Positions 50,463 to 59,964 of a stretch of DNA of 64,000 nt are shown piece by piece. How positions within the stretch are numbered: position 1 is the first letter of the stretch; each line of letters starts with the position of its first letter. Source of the stretch: Brachybacterium saurashtrense. Lineage in GTDB: Bacteria; Actinomycetota; Actinomycetes; Actinomycetales; Dermabacteraceae. The stretch covers positions 2,232,001-2,296,000 of the forward strand of contig NZ_CP031356.1 of assembly GCF_003355475.1 (NCBI RefSeq), written 5' to 3'. Both the position numbers and the translations under genes were made by a program. The notes beneath the pieces were generated by a model, which saw only the letters and a program-made list of their open reading frames with translations, was not told the DNA's origin and ran no database searches.

Positions 50463-51974
50463 TCAGCCCCAGACCAGACCCAGCGAGGGCTGCTCGAGCA
50501 CGGCGCTGACGTCCCGCAGCAGCTCCGCGCCCAGCGCCCCGTCGATCAGGCGGTGGTCGAAGCTCAGCGAGAGCGTCGCGACCTGGCGCGGCACCACCTG
50601 GCCGTCCACCACCCACGGCTTCTCCTTGATCGCGCCCACGCCGAGGATCGCGGACTCCCCCGGGTTGAGGATCGGGGTGCCGGAGTCGATGTCGAACACG
50701 CCGTAGTTGGTGATCGTGATGGTGCCGTCGCGGGTGTCGCGCAGGGAGGTGCGGCCGGCCCGTGCGGTGCGGGCGAGGTCGCCGATGCCCTCGGCGAGCT
50801 CGCGCAGGGTCATCAGGTGGGCGTCCTTCAGGTTCGGCACGATGAGGCCGCGCGGGGTCGCGGCCGCGATGCCCAGGTTCACGTAGTGCTTGTAGACGAT
50901 CTCCTGGGCGGCCTCGTCCCAGGAGGCGTTGACCTCGGGGTTGCGGCGGATCGCCACCAGCAGCGCCTTCGCGATCACGGCGAGGGGGCTGATCTTGACG
51001 TCCGCCCATTCCCGGGAGGTGCGCAGCTGGGCGATGATCTCCACCGCCGCGGTCATGTCGATCTCGTTGAACACGGTGACGTGCGGGGCGGTGAAGGCGG
51101 AGGCCACCATCGCCTCCGCCGTGCGGCGGCGCACGGAGCGGATCGGCACCCGGGTGGTGCGCTCGTCGCTGGTGACGCCGGAGAAGGCCTGGTCGCGGGT
51201 GGTCTTCATGGCGCCGCCCAGGCCCTCGGGCGCCTGCGGGGACTCCTCGGGGAAGTAGGCGGCGTCCGTGTCGCCGCCGATGGCGCGCTGCTGGGCGGCG
51301 AGCACGTCCTCGCGGGTGACGGTCCCCTCCGGCCCGGTGGCGAGCACCTCGTGCAGCGCGATCCCGAGATCGCGGGCGAGCTTGCGCACCGGCGGCTTGG
51401 CGAGGATCCGGTCGATGGGGACCTGCTGGGCGGCGTCGGCCTGCGCGGGCTCCGCGCGGCGACGACGGCGCCGCTGCGCGCTGGGGCGCTCCCCGTAGCC
51501 GACGAGGTTCGCGGGGCCCCGGGTCGTCTCCGCCGCGGCGGCGGGCGCAGGCTCCTGGGGCGCGGGCTCCTGGCCCGCGGCGGCCTCGGCGGCCACGGGC
51601 ACCTGGTCGGCGAGCTCCTGCGCCGAGGGGTCCGGCGCGCCGTCGCTCGCGCCGGCGGCCGACGGGGCCGGGGCCGACGGGGCGGGGGCAGGCCCCCCGG
51701 CGGTGTCCACCTGCACCAGCGGCGTGCCGACGGGGACCTCGTCCCCCACGGCCACGAGGATCGCCACCACGGTGCCGGCGACGTGGCTGGGCAGCTCCAC
51801 GGCGCTCTTGGCGGTCTCCACCTCCACCACCGGGGCGTTGATCTCGATCCGGTCGCCCACGGCGACCTTGATCTCCAGGATCTCGGCCTCGGTGAGGCCC
51901 TCGCCGGGATCGGTGAGGTCGATGGTGACGAGGGAGGGCGCCGGGGACCCGGCGGTGCCTGCTGCGGCGTTCAT
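50463..51974 (-). CDS. bkdC: branched-chain oxo-acid dehydrogenase E2 (dihydrolipoyl acyltransferase)
   Basis: A 503-residue E2. The single lipoyl domain carries the lipoyl lysine at Lys56 (EVETAKSAVELPS). An Ala/Pro/Glu linker follows, then the E3-binding domain (about 172-210: KPPVRKLARDLGIALHEVLA), and the catalytic acyltransferase core ending in SFDHRLIDGALGAELL with His and Asp of the active site. It transfers acyl groups from E1 to CoA in the breakdown of branched-chain amino acids. Third gene of the operon; no E3 gene is nearby, so a shared E3 is expected. Confidence 0.93.
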   Translation of the reverse strand: MNAAAGTAGSPAPSLVTIDLTDPGEGLTEAEILEIKVAVGDRIEINAPVVEVETAKSAVELPSHVAGTVVAILVAVGDEVPVGTPLVQVDTAGGPAPAPSAPAPSAAGASDGAPDPSAQELADQVPVAAEAAAGQEPAPQEPAPAAAAETTRGPANLVGYGERPSAQRRRRRRAEPAQADAAQQVPIDRILAKPPVRKLARDLGIALHEVLATGPEGTVTREDVLAAQQRAIGGDTDAAYFPEESPQAPEGLGGAMKTTRDQAFSGVTSDERTTRVPIRSVRRRTAEAMVASAFTAPHVTVFNEIDMTAAVEIIAQLRTSREWADVKISPLAVIAKALLVAIRRNPEVNASWDEAAQEIVYKHYVNLGIAAATPRGLIVPNLKDAHLMTLRELAEGIGDLARTARAGRTSLRDTRDGTITITNYGVFDIDSGTPILNPGESAILGVGAIKEKPWVVDGQVVPRQVATLSLSFDHRLIDGALGAELLRDVSAVLEQPSLGLVWG

Positions 51975-52008
51975 GGTGGTGATCCTTTCACGCGCGGTGC
52001 GCGGTCCG

Positions 52009-52995
52009 TCAGTGCTCGAGCAGGCGGTCCACGCCGTCGAGCACCCGGTCGAGGTCGGGCAGGTAGGCGTGCTCCATGCGCGCCGGCGGGTACGGGAGGT
52101 GGTAGCCGCCCACGCGGAGCACGGGCGCCTCGAGGTGGTAGAAGCACTCCTCGGAGATCCGGGCGGCGATCTCGCCGCCCAGGCCGCCGAGCACGGGCGC
52201 CTCGTGGACGATCAGCAGGCGGCCGGTGCGGCGCACGGAGTCCGCGATGGTGGGGACGTCCACCGGGGACAGCGAGCGGGCGTCGATCACCTCGAGGTCG
52301 AGGCCGTCGGCCTCCGCGGCCTGCGCGCTCTCCAGCGCGAGCGGCATCGACGGGCCCCAGGCCAGCAGCGTCGCATCGGTGCCGGGCCGCACCACCTGCG
52401 CCTGCCAGGGCGAGAGCGCGGGGCGACGGTCCGGGTCGACGTCGCCCTTGACCCAGTAGCGGCGCTTGGGCTCGAGCATGATCACCGGGTCCTCGGATTC
52501 GATGGCCTGGCGGGTCATCCAGTACGCGTCCTGCGCGGTGGCGGGGGCGAGGATGCGCAGCCCGGCGGTGTGCGCGAACAGCGCCTCGGGGCTCTCGGAG
52601 TGGTGCTCGACGGCGCCGATCCCGCCGCCGTGCGGGATCCGGATCACCATCGGCAGGTTCACCGCGCCGGAGGTGCGGTTGTGCATCTTCGCCACCTGGG
52701 TGGTGATCTGGTTGTAGGCGGGGAATACGAAGCCGTCGAACTGGATCTCCACCACGGGACGGTAGCCGCGCACGGCCAGGCCCACGGCGGTGCCCACGAT
52801 CCCGGCCTCGGCCAGGGGGGTGTCCACCACCCGCTGGGCGCCGAACTCGGCCAGCAGGCCGTCGGTGACGCGGAAGACCCCGCCCAGGGTGGCGATGTCC
52901 TCGCCCATCAGCAGCACGCGGTCGTCGGCCGCCATCGCGTCGCGCAGGCCGGCGGTGATGGCCTTGGCGATCGGGAGGGTCGAAGAGGTGCTCAT
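52009..52995 (-). CDS. bkdB: branched-chain oxo-acid dehydrogenase E1 beta
   Basis: A 328-residue transketolase-like E1 beta. Features: LLMGEDIATLGGVFRVTDGL, FDGFVFPAYNQITTQVAKMH, RIPHGGGIGAVEHHSESPEA and the C-terminal domain with EVIDARSLSPVD. With E1 alpha it decarboxylates branched-chain 2-oxo acids using thiamine diphosphate. The ATG overlaps the E1 alpha stop by four bases. It precedes E2 by 34 bases. Confidence 0.94.
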   Translation of the reverse strand: MSTSSTLPIAKAITAGLRDAMAADDRVLLMGEDIATLGGVFRVTDGLLAEFGAQRVVDTPLAEAGIVGTAVGLAVRGYRPVVEIQFDGFVFPAYNQITTQVAKMHNRTSGAVNLPMVIRIPHGGGIGAVEHHSESPEALFAHTAGLRILAPATAQDAYWMTRQAIESEDPVIMLEPKRRYWVKGDVDPDRRPALSPWQAQVVRPGTDATLLAWGPSMPLALESAQAAEADGLDLEVIDARSLSPVDVPTIADSVRRTGRLLIVHEAPVLGGLGGEIAARISEECFYHLEAPVLRVGGYHLPYPPARMEHAYLPDLDRVLDGVDRLLEH

Positions 52996-54155
52996 CGGGT
53001 CGTCTCCTCGGTGTCCTCGTCCTCGAACTGCGCGACGTACTCGAGGTACTGCGCCCGCTCGGCGTCGACGATCGGATGGGGCTCGGCGTAGGGGTGGTCG
53101 AACATGCGCACCGGGTCCGGGTCCTCCATGCCGTGGATGTGGTGATGGAGCTGCATGGCGAGGTCGTGGGCCTCCTCGTCGCAGCGGGAGGTGAACTGCT
53201 CGTCGATCTCGCCGAGCTGCTCGAGGTGGCGGCGCAGGCGCAGGATCGGATCCTTCGCGGCCCACTCCTCCTCCTCCGCGGCGGGGCGGTAGCGGGAGGC
53301 GTCGTCGCTGGTGGTGTGGGCGGCCATGCGGTAGGTCATCGCCTCGACGAACACGGGGCCGTTCCCGCCCCGGGCGGAGTCCAGGGCGGTGCGCACCGCG
53401 CCGAGCACGGCGAGCACGTCGTTGCCGTCCACCCGCACCGAGGGGATGCCCCAGCCGCGGGAGCGCTGGGCGAGTGGCACCCGGGACTGCACCTGCGTGG
53501 GCACGGAGATCGCCCACTGGTTGTTCTGGGTGTAGAACACCACCGGCGCCTGGAAGGAGGCGGCGAAGGTGAAGGACTCCGCCACCTCGCCCTCGGAGGA
53601 GGCGCCGTCGCCGAACAGCGCCAGCACGGCGGTGTCCGTCTCGGCGTCGCCGGTGCCCACCACCCCGTCGCGCTGCAGGCCCATCGCATAGCCCACGGCG
53701 TGCGGGGCCTGGGAGCCCAGCACGATCATGTACGGGTGGGTGCGCAGGGCGTTGGGGTCCCAGCCGCCGTGGCTGATGCCGCGGAACAGCTCCAGCAGCC
53801 GCCAGGGCTCGATACCGCGCGCCCAGGCCACGCCGTGCTCGCGGTAGGTGGGGACGAGGTAGTCCTGAGTCCTGGACGCGTGGCCGGCGCCGATCTGCGC
53901 GGCCTCCTGCCCCAGGGCGCTCGCCCACAGGCCCAGCTGGCCCTGGCGCTGCAGGCTGGTGGCCTCGAGGTCCGCCGCGCGGATCATCACCATGTCGCGG
54001 TAGTAGCCGCGCAGGCGCTCGGGCGCGGCGAGGCCGCTCTCCTCGAGCACGGCGTCCAGCTGCTCGTGCGGGGTGCGGGTGCCGTGGGGCGCGAGGAGCT
54101 GGACCATCGGCTCCTCGGCCGCGACATCAGGGATCGTGGACCGGAAGATGCTCAC
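52992..54155 (-). CDS. bkdA: branched-chain oxo-acid dehydrogenase E1 alpha
   Basis: A 387-residue E1 alpha, first gene of the operon. The thiamine-diphosphate motif begins with GDGASSEGEVAESF (182-195) and ends with NN at 211-212. Also visible: the RQGQLGLWASALGQEAAQIG start of the catalytic domain and MTYRMAAHTTSDDASRYR, which includes the phosphorylation-loop region of the family. GTG start at 54155, six bases after a TACGCT -10 box and without an SD. Confidence 0.94.
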   Translation of the reverse strand: MSIFRSTIPDVAAEEPMVQLLAPHGTRTPHEQLDAVLEESGLAAPERLRGYYRDMVMIRAADLEATSLQRQGQLGLWASALGQEAAQIGAGHASRTQDYLVPTYREHGVAWARGIEPWRLLELFRGISHGGWDPNALRTHPYMIVLGSQAPHAVGYAMGLQRDGVVGTGDAETDTAVLALFGDGASSEGEVAESFTFAASFQAPVVFYTQNNQWAISVPTQVQSRVPLAQRSRGWGIPSVRVDGNDVLAVLGAVRTALDSARGGNGPVFVEAMTYRMAAHTTSDDASRYRPAAEEEEWAAKDPILRLRRHLEQLGEIDEQFTSRCDEEAHDLAMQLHHHIHGMEDPDPVRMFDHPYAEPHPIVDAERAQYLEYVAQFEDEDTEETTR

Positions 54156-54161
54156 CCGGGT

Positions 54162-54189
54162 AGCGTAACTTACGGGACCGTAGGGTCAA
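54162..54189 (-). promoter_or_regulatory. promoter of the bkd operon
   Basis: On the minus strand: -35 TTGACC (54189-54184), a 16-base spacer and -10 TACGCT (54167-54162). The GTG start lies six bases after the -10 box, so the transcript probably begins at the start codon. Confidence 0.65.
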
Positions 54190-54210
54190 GGAGATGGTCC
54201 GCGAGACGGG

Positions 54211-55413
54211 TCACGACGCGGGGTGCAGCACGAGGCGCGTCACCGGGGTGCCGTCGGCGGCGGTGCGCGGCAGATCGCGCAGGGCATGGGGCGGGGTCAG
54301 CGCGCCCAGCACCACCGGACGGCGGGCCCCGGTGTGGGCGGTGCCGTCGGCGAGGGCGAGGGTGCCGGGCAGGCCGTGCGCACCCAGGTGGCCCAGCAGT
54401 GCCATGAGCAGCGCCTCCTTGCCGTCGGCGGGGATGCCCAGCTCGTCGGCGTCCCGCAGCGGCAGCGGGGCGAGGTGGGCGGCCAGCCGCTCCCTCAGCA
54501 GCGGGTTGCGGATCCCGCCGCCGGAGGCGACCACCCGGGTCGCGCCCAGGGAGGCGATGCCCTCGGCGATGGTCACGGCGGTGAGCTCCACCAGGGTGGC
54601 CAGCAGGTCCGGCAGGGCGAGGGCGGCCAGCGCCCGCTCCCCCAGCATCCGCCGCACGTACTCGGCGTCGAAGTGCTCACGGCCGGTGGAGCGCGGCAGG
54701 GGCCGGGCGTAGAAGGGTTCGGCCAGCAGGGCCTCGAGCGCCGCGGCGTCCACGGTGCCGGTGCGGGCCAGGGCCGCATCGTGATCGGCGCTCCGCCCGG
54801 TGGCCGCGTGCACGGCGGCGTCCAGCAGGGCGTTGCCGGGGCCGAGGTCCCCGGCCAGCAGCGGCGCCGCACCCACTCGGGTGACGTTGGAGATCCCGCC
54901 GATGTTCAGCACCGCGGTGACCTCGCCCGCGTCCCCTCCCAGCAGCAGCTGATCGAGGATCGGGACCAGCGGGGCGCCCTGGCCGCCGGCGGCGACGTCG
55001 GCCGCGCGCAGGTCGGACAGCACCGGGACACCGGCGGCCGCGGCGATCCGGGACGCGTCGCCGATCTGCAGCGTGCCGGCGACGGTGCCGTCCGCGCGGA
55101 CGTCGTGGTGGAGGGTCTGCCCGTGGGCCGCGATCAGATCCGCGCCGCCGTGGCGGGCCAGCACCCGGGCGGCGGCGGCCCCGAAGGCCTCCCCCACCTG
55201 GGCATGCAGCCGGTTCCAGGTGGCGACGTCCGCCGGGGCGGGCGGCAGCACCGCGCGCAGCGCCCGACGGGTGGCCTCCGGCCACGGCTCCTCGCCCACG
55301 TGGAGCAGGCGGGCGCGCAGGGTGGAGGGCTCCGAGGGGTCGCGGTCGAGGTCGGCGAGCACCACGTCGATCCCGTCCAGGCTGGTGCCGGACATCATGC
55401 CCAGCACGCGCAT
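54211..55413 (-). CDS. anmK: anhydro-N-acetylmuramic acid kinase
   Basis: A 400-residue AnmK of normal length. It phosphorylates and opens 1,6-anhydro-MurNAc to MurNAc-6-phosphate. Diagnostic features: MSGTSLDGIDVVLADLD at the N-terminus, AAHGQTLHHD, LNIGGISNVTRVG, and GPGNALLDAAVH. The product is the substrate of MurQ, encoded 10 kb away. Start and the GH3 stop share one base (TGATG); it is the last gene of the sugar-importer operon. Confidence 0.95.
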   Translation of the reverse strand: MRVLGMMSGTSLDGIDVVLADLDRDPSEPSTLRARLLHVGEEPWPEATRRALRAVLPPAPADVATWNRLHAQVGEAFGAAAARVLARHGGADLIAAHGQTLHHDVRADGTVAGTLQIGDASRIAAAAGVPVLSDLRAADVAAGGQGAPLVPILDQLLLGGDAGEVTAVLNIGGISNVTRVGAAPLLAGDLGPGNALLDAAVHAATGRSADHDAALARTGTVDAAALEALLAEPFYARPLPRSTGREHFDAEYVRRMLGERALAALALPDLLATLVELTAVTIAEGIASLGATRVVASGGGIRNPLLRERLAAHLAPLPLRDADELGIPADGKEALLMALLGHLGAHGLPGTLALADGTAHTGARRPVVLGALTPPHALRDLPRTAADGTPVTRLVLHPAS

Positions 55414-56873
55414 CAGCGCCCACCGTCCACGAGCAGGGCGGCGACGGCGCGCATCAGGGGGCGGCCGCCGCCGTGGGCCAGCACCAGGCGGCGGTGGTCC
55501 GGGGCGGCGTCCGGCACGCCGGTGTGGACCACGATCGTCTCGGGCCGACGGGCCAGCAGCTCGGCCAGGTGCCGCCCCTCCTCGGGGTCGCTGCGGGGCA
55601 GGCGGGTCACGGCGACCAGCTGGGCATGCCGGGCGGCCTGATCAGGGGGCGCGAGCTCCTCGGCCTCGAGGCCGTGCTCGCGCAGCGCGTCCGCGAGCTG
55701 CTGGCGACGGGCGCCGGAGGCGTGCTGGGCACGGCGGCGCAGATCCACCACCGCCGTGGCCACCGGGTCGAGGTGGGCGTGGCGGGCGCGCACGGCGCGG
55801 GCCGCCGCCTCGGCGCCCAGCTCCTCGAGGCGCCGCATCGCCGCCTCCACGGTGGGCGCCGGCACGAAGCGGCGCCGGGTGCGCAGGCTGCGCAGCGTCT
55901 CCCGGGTGTGCGCGGCCCGGGCCCGCAGCATCTCGCGGTCCAGACGCCCCGACGCCACGGCACCGGCCAGCGCATCGTGGGCCTCGCGGAGCATCTGCTC
56001 GTCGTCGCGGCGCAGCGAGGTGCCCAGGCACAGCAGGTCGGCGCCGGATTCGACGGCTCTCACCGCGGCCTCGGCGTACCCCGGATCCGCGGCGACCGCG
56101 GCCATGTCCAGCGCATCGGTGATCACCAGGCCGTGGAAGGTGCCGGCCACGGCGCGGTCCAGCAGCGGCCGGGACCAGGGCGAGATCGAGGCGGGCCCCT
56201 CGCCGAGCGCGGGCACCAGCACGTGCGCGGTCATCACCGAGTCCAGCCAGGGGGCGATCCGCCAGGGGGCGAGGTGCTCGCGCTCGAACTCCCTCGCCGG
56301 GAGGTCGATGCGGGGCAGCGCGGTGTGGGAGTCGGCGGCGGTGGCGCCGTGGCCGGGGAAGTGCTTGGCGCAGGTGCCCAGCCCCGCCTCGGTGAGCCCG
56401 GTGGCGAAGGCCCGCGCATGCGCGGCCACCCGATCGGGATCGTCACTGTAGGCACGGGTGCCGATCACGGGATTGGCCGGGTCGGTGGAGACGTCCAGCA
56501 CGGGGGCGAGATCGAGGTCCAGGTCGCAGGCGGCCAGCAGGTCCCCCAGGGCGCGGCCGGCCGCGCGGGTCAGCTCGACGTCGTCGATCTCCCCCAGCGC
56601 CCAGGCCGTGGGCAGGGAGGAGCCGGTCGCCGCCTGGAGACGGGTCACGTCCCCGCCCTCCTCGTCGATCGCGACCGCGCAGTCCTCCGCGCGGGCGTGG
56701 ATCGCGCGGGCGAGCCGGGCGGTGGTCGCCGCGTCCGGGGTGTTGTGACCGAAGAGGATCACCGAGGCCAGTCCGGCCTCAAGGGCCTCCCCCGTCCAGT
56801 CGGGCAGCTCGGTGCCGGTGAACGGTGCCATCAGCAGTCCGAGCACGTCCCGATCCCAGGTGCGGCGCTCCAT
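55413..56873 (-). CDS. GH3 beta-N-acetylhexosaminidase, NagZ-like
   Basis: A 486-residue glycoside hydrolase family 3 protein without a signal peptide, so cytoplasmic. It shows the NagZ-type signature KHFPGHGATAADSHTALPRI (with the catalytic His/Asp dyad in the loop) and the nucleophile Asp in GLVITDALDMAAV. AIDEEGGDVTRLQAATGS near the N-terminus is also diagnostic. About 150 C-terminal residues beyond the catalytic barrel are helical and Arg-rich. It should release GlcNAc from imported muropeptide or chitin-like fragments. It starts three bases after the permease stop and overlaps anmK. Confidence 0.92.
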   Translation of the reverse strand: MERRTWDRDVLGLLMAPFTGTELPDWTGEALEAGLASVILFGHNTPDAATTARLARAIHARAEDCAVAIDEEGGDVTRLQAATGSSLPTAWALGEIDDVELTRAAGRALGDLLAACDLDLDLAPVLDVSTDPANPVIGTRAYSDDPDRVAAHARAFATGLTEAGLGTCAKHFPGHGATAADSHTALPRIDLPAREFEREHLAPWRIAPWLDSVMTAHVLVPALGEGPASISPWSRPLLDRAVAGTFHGLVITDALDMAAVAADPGYAEAAVRAVESGADLLCLGTSLRRDDEQMLREAHDALAGAVASGRLDREMLRARAAHTRETLRSLRTRRRFVPAPTVEAAMRRLEELGAEAAARAVRARHAHLDPVATAVVDLRRRAQHASGARRQQLADALREHGLEAEELAPPDQAARHAQLVAVTRLPRSDPEEGRHLAELLARRPETIVVHTGVPDAAPDHRRLVLAHGGGRPLMRAVAALLVDGGR

Positions 56874-56876
56874 CGC

Positions 56877-57704
56877 TCAGCCCTTCACCGCTCCGGCGGT
56901 CACGCCCTTGGCGAGATTCCTCTGGACCAGCACGAAGAAGATCACCACGGGAAGGGTGATGATCGTCGAGGCGGCCATCACCGCCCCCCAGTCCGCCGTG
57001 TTCTGGGTGAAGAAGGTCCGCAGGCCCACGCCCACAGTGTACTTCGCGCTGTCCTGCATGAACGTCAGGGCGAAGATGAACTCGTTCCACGCGGTGATGA
57101 ACGAGAACACCGAGGTCGCCACCAGTCCGGGGGCGACCAGCGGCAGCAGCACCGAGCGGAACATCCGGAACCAGGTCGCCCCGTCGATGTACGCCGCCTC
57201 TTCGAGCTCGCGCGGGACCGCGGCCACGAAACCGCGGAGGTTCCAGATCGCGAAGGCGAGGGAGAAGCCGACGTACACGATGATCAGTCCCAGCAGGGAG
57301 TTGAGCATGTTCAGGGTCCGGGCCTGGAGGAACAGCGGGATGACCAGCGCCTCCAGCGGCACCATCTGCACCATCAGCACCATGATGAGCACCTGGGTGC
57401 GCAGGCGGAAGCGGAAGCGGGCCACGGCCACGGCCGCCAGCAGCGCGATCACGCCCGAGAGCAGCACGGTGCCGAGCGCGACGATCACCGAGACGCGCAC
57501 GTAGCGCAGGAAGCCCGCATCGACCAGGACGTAGCGGAAGTGCTCGAGGGTGAACCCGCTGGGCAGCAGGCTCGCGCCCCGGGAGAGCGGGCTGGTGTCC
57601 ACCGCGGTCGAGAGCATCCAGTAGAAGGGGAACAGGCTCAGCGAGAGCAGCACGATCGTGCCGATCACCCGTCCCGCCGTGGACGCCGGGGTCCGTCGAT
57701 TCAC
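56877..57704 (-). CDS. sugar ABC transporter permease, second
   Basis: A 275-residue MalG-like permease with six spans. The EAA loop reads LEEAAYIDGATWFRMFRSVL and contacts the ATPase. GTG start overlapping the stop of the first permease (GTGA). No ATPase gene is in the operon, so a shared MsiK-type ATPase is likely, as in other actinobacteria. Confidence 0.93.
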   Translation of the reverse strand: MNRRTPASTAGRVIGTIVLLSLSLFPFYWMLSTAVDTSPLSRGASLLPSGFTLEHFRYVLVDAGFLRYVRVSVIVALGTVLLSGVIALLAAVAVARFRFRLRTQVLIMVLMVQMVPLEALVIPLFLQARTLNMLNSLLGLIIVYVGFSLAFAIWNLRGFVAAVPRELEEAAYIDGATWFRMFRSVLLPLVAPGLVATSVFSFITAWNEFIFALTFMQDSAKYTVGVGLRTFFTQNTADWGAVMAASTIITLPVVIFFVLVQRNLAKGVTAGAVKG

Positions 57705-58672
57705 AGCTCCTCCTCCTTCATGAGTACGCGGATGTAGATCACCGAGATCACCAGCAGCAGGACGGTCAGCAGCACCGCGATGGTCGAGCCCATCCCGTAC
57801 TCGCCCTGGGCGAACGACTGGGTGTAGGACCACACGCCGAGGTTCATCACCTCGCGCGTGGAGCCGTCGCCGCCCGGCATCAGGTAGATCTGCACGAACA
57901 CCTTGAAGTCCCAGATCGTCGAGAGGATCACGCAGACGGCGATGATCGGGCGCAGGGTCGGCACCGTGACGTTCCAGAAGCGTCCCCAGGCGTTGGCCCC
58001 GTCGATCGCCGCGGCCTCGTAGTGCTCCTGGGGGACGGTCATCAGTCCCGCGAGCATGGTGACGGCGATGAAGGGGAAGCCGTGGTAGACCACGTTGAGG
58101 GTGGCGATGCCGTAGAAGGTCCAGCGGTTGGTGAACCAGTTGTAGCTTCCCGCCTCCATCAGGCCCAGACCGTCCAGGGTCGAGCTCACCAGCCCGGACT
58201 GCGGATCGAACAGCCACACGAAGATGTACGTCCCGGTGAGGGCGGGCACCGCCCAGGCGACCATGATGGCGGTGGTGCAGATCGAGCGCCACAGGGTGCC
58301 GAGCGAGTTCAGGAACAGCGCGACGGAGGTACCCACGATCATCGTCAGCACCACGCACACGGCGGCGAAGCCGACAGTGTTCGGCAGCACGGTCGTCCAC
58401 AGGAACGGGTCGCTGAGCACCTGGACGTAGTTGTCCAGGCCCACGTAGTTGCTCTCGCCTCGCAGGAGGTTGCGCAGCTGGTAGTCCTGCAGGGACAGGT
58501 TCAGCACCCGCAGCATGGGCCACAGCAGCAGCACCCCGAGCACGATCAGGCCGGGGGCGAGCAGCAGCCAGGGCGCGGCGCCGCGACGTGCGCGACGCCC
58601 CAGCGGGACGGTGCGGCGGGTCAGGCCCGTCGCACCGTCCTGCCGGCGGTCTTCGATCAGGGTCTGGCTCAT
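57701..58672 (-). CDS. sugar ABC transporter permease, first
   Basis: A 323-residue MalF-like permease. The EAA loop is YEAAAIDGANAWGRFWNVTV. An N-terminal arginine-rich cytoplasmic segment precedes the first span. The ATG overlaps the binding-protein stop by four bases. Confidence 0.93.
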   Translation of the reverse strand: MSQTLIEDRRQDGATGLTRRTVPLGRRARRGAAPWLLLAPGLIVLGVLLLWPMLRVLNLSLQDYQLRNLLRGESNYVGLDNYVQVLSDPFLWTTVLPNTVGFAAVCVVLTMIVGTSVALFLNSLGTLWRSICTTAIMVAWAVPALTGTYIFVWLFDPQSGLVSSTLDGLGLMEAGSYNWFTNRWTFYGIATLNVVYHGFPFIAVTMLAGLMTVPQEHYEAAAIDGANAWGRFWNVTVPTLRPIIAVCVILSTIWDFKVFVQIYLMPGGDGSTREVMNLGVWSYTQSFAQGEYGMGSTIAVLLTVLLLVISVIYIRVLMKEEEL

Positions 58673-59964
58673 CCGGAGAAGAAGCCGTCCATCTCGGCGG
58701 CCGCGGTGTCCGCCGCCTCCTGCACCGGGGTGCCGCCGAGGATGTCCCCCAGGAGGGTGTTGATCGTCTTGGCACCCTCGATCTTGCCCCAGGCCGGAGT
58801 GACCGGCACGGACCGGCCGCCCTCGACCATCTGGGTGGCGAAGACCTCGGTGAGCTCGTCGCCGCCGGCGACCACCGCGTCCATCGCCTCCGTGGTGCCG
58901 GGGAAGTAGTTGGTCTCCTCCGCCCAGCGGGTGGCGAAGTCGCCGGTGGTGATCAGCTTGATCAGCTCGAAGGCGAGCTCCGGCTCCTGCGTCTCGGTGA
59001 AGCGGCACACGAGCGAGCCGCCCAGGAAGGAGGGCGCGACGGCGCCGTCCTTCGCGGGGATGGTGAACGCCACGAGCTTCTCCCCCAGCTCGGGATTGTC
59101 CTGACGGATGGTCGCGGGCGTCCAGGAGCCGGAGATGAACATCGGCACCTTCTCCTGGAGGAAGGCGGCCAGGGCGTCCACCTCCATCCAGGTCGCGGCG
59201 GCGGCCGTGGAGGAGTTGTGCTTCAGGGCCAGATCCGCGTACCAGGACAGCCCCTCGACGGCCTCGGGGGAGTTGATGGTCGCCTTCCAGGCGCCGTCCT
59301 GCTCCTCGGCGATCATGCCGCCGCTGCCCCAGACGAAGGAGACCGCGGGGAAGATGCTCGCCCCCAGCACGGGGAAGGAGATCCAGTCCGGGTTGTGGTC
59401 CTCGAGGGTGGTGATCATCGTCAGCAGCTCGTCCCAGTTCTGGGGCTGCGTGTTCACCCCGGCCTCCTCGAGCATCTCCCGGTTGGCGAGGATCGAGCGG
59501 ACGCCGGCGTACCAGGGCATCCCGTACATCGAGCCGTCGAGGGTGCCGGCCTCCACCAGCCCGTCCACGAGCCCGTCGACCAGGCCGGCCGCCTCGATGT
59601 CCGCGGTGAGGTCGTCGATGCCGCCCGCATCCGCGAACTCCGGGACCCAGGTGGTGCCCACCTCGGCGACGTCCGGACCGGTGCCTCCCGCCATGGCGGT
59701 GACGAACTTGTCGTGCGCGCCGTCCCAGGGCTGCACCTGGACGTCGAGGGTGGCGCCCGTGGCCTCGGTGAACGCTGCCTTGAGCTCCTCGATGTAGGCG
59801 TCGGCGCTGGCGTTGGTGCCCTCCATCAGCCAGAAGGTGAGGGTCTTGCCCTTGCCGTCCACCGCGCCGCCGCCGGAGCCTTCGGAGTCACCCCCGCAGG
59901 CGGCGAGGGCGAGGGCGGCCGATCCGGCGGCGCCGGCGGCCAGGGCGTGTCGTCGGGTGATCAT
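58669..59964 (-). CDS. sugar ABC transporter substrate-binding lipoprotein
   Basis: A 431-residue solute-binding protein. Twin arginines (Arg4-Arg5) precede a hydrophobic stretch and the lipobox LAAC (Cys23). The mature part has the carbohydrate-binding (family 1) pattern: TLTFWLMEGTNASADAYIEE, FVTAMAGGTGPDVAEVGTTW and VPMFISGSWTPATI. ATG with GGAG upstream. The operon continues with both permeases, GH3 hexosaminidase and AnmK, so the ligand may be an amino-sugar disaccharide or muropeptide-derived glycan (inference). Confidence 0.93.
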   Translation of the reverse strand: MITRRHALAAGAAGSAALALAACGGDSEGSGGGAVDGKGKTLTFWLMEGTNASADAYIEELKAAFTEATGATLDVQVQPWDGAHDKFVTAMAGGTGPDVAEVGTTWVPEFADAGGIDDLTADIEAAGLVDGLVDGLVEAGTLDGSMYGMPWYAGVRSILANREMLEEAGVNTQPQNWDELLTMITTLEDHNPDWISFPVLGASIFPAVSFVWGSGGMIAEEQDGAWKATINSPEAVEGLSWYADLALKHNSSTAAAATWMEVDALAAFLQEKVPMFISGSWTPATIRQDNPELGEKLVAFTIPAKDGAVAPSFLGGSLVCRFTETQEPELAFELIKLITTGDFATRWAEETNYFPGTTEAMDAVVAGGDELTEVFATQMVEGGRSVPVTPAWGKIEGAKTINTLLGDILGGTPVQEAADTAAAEMDGFFSG

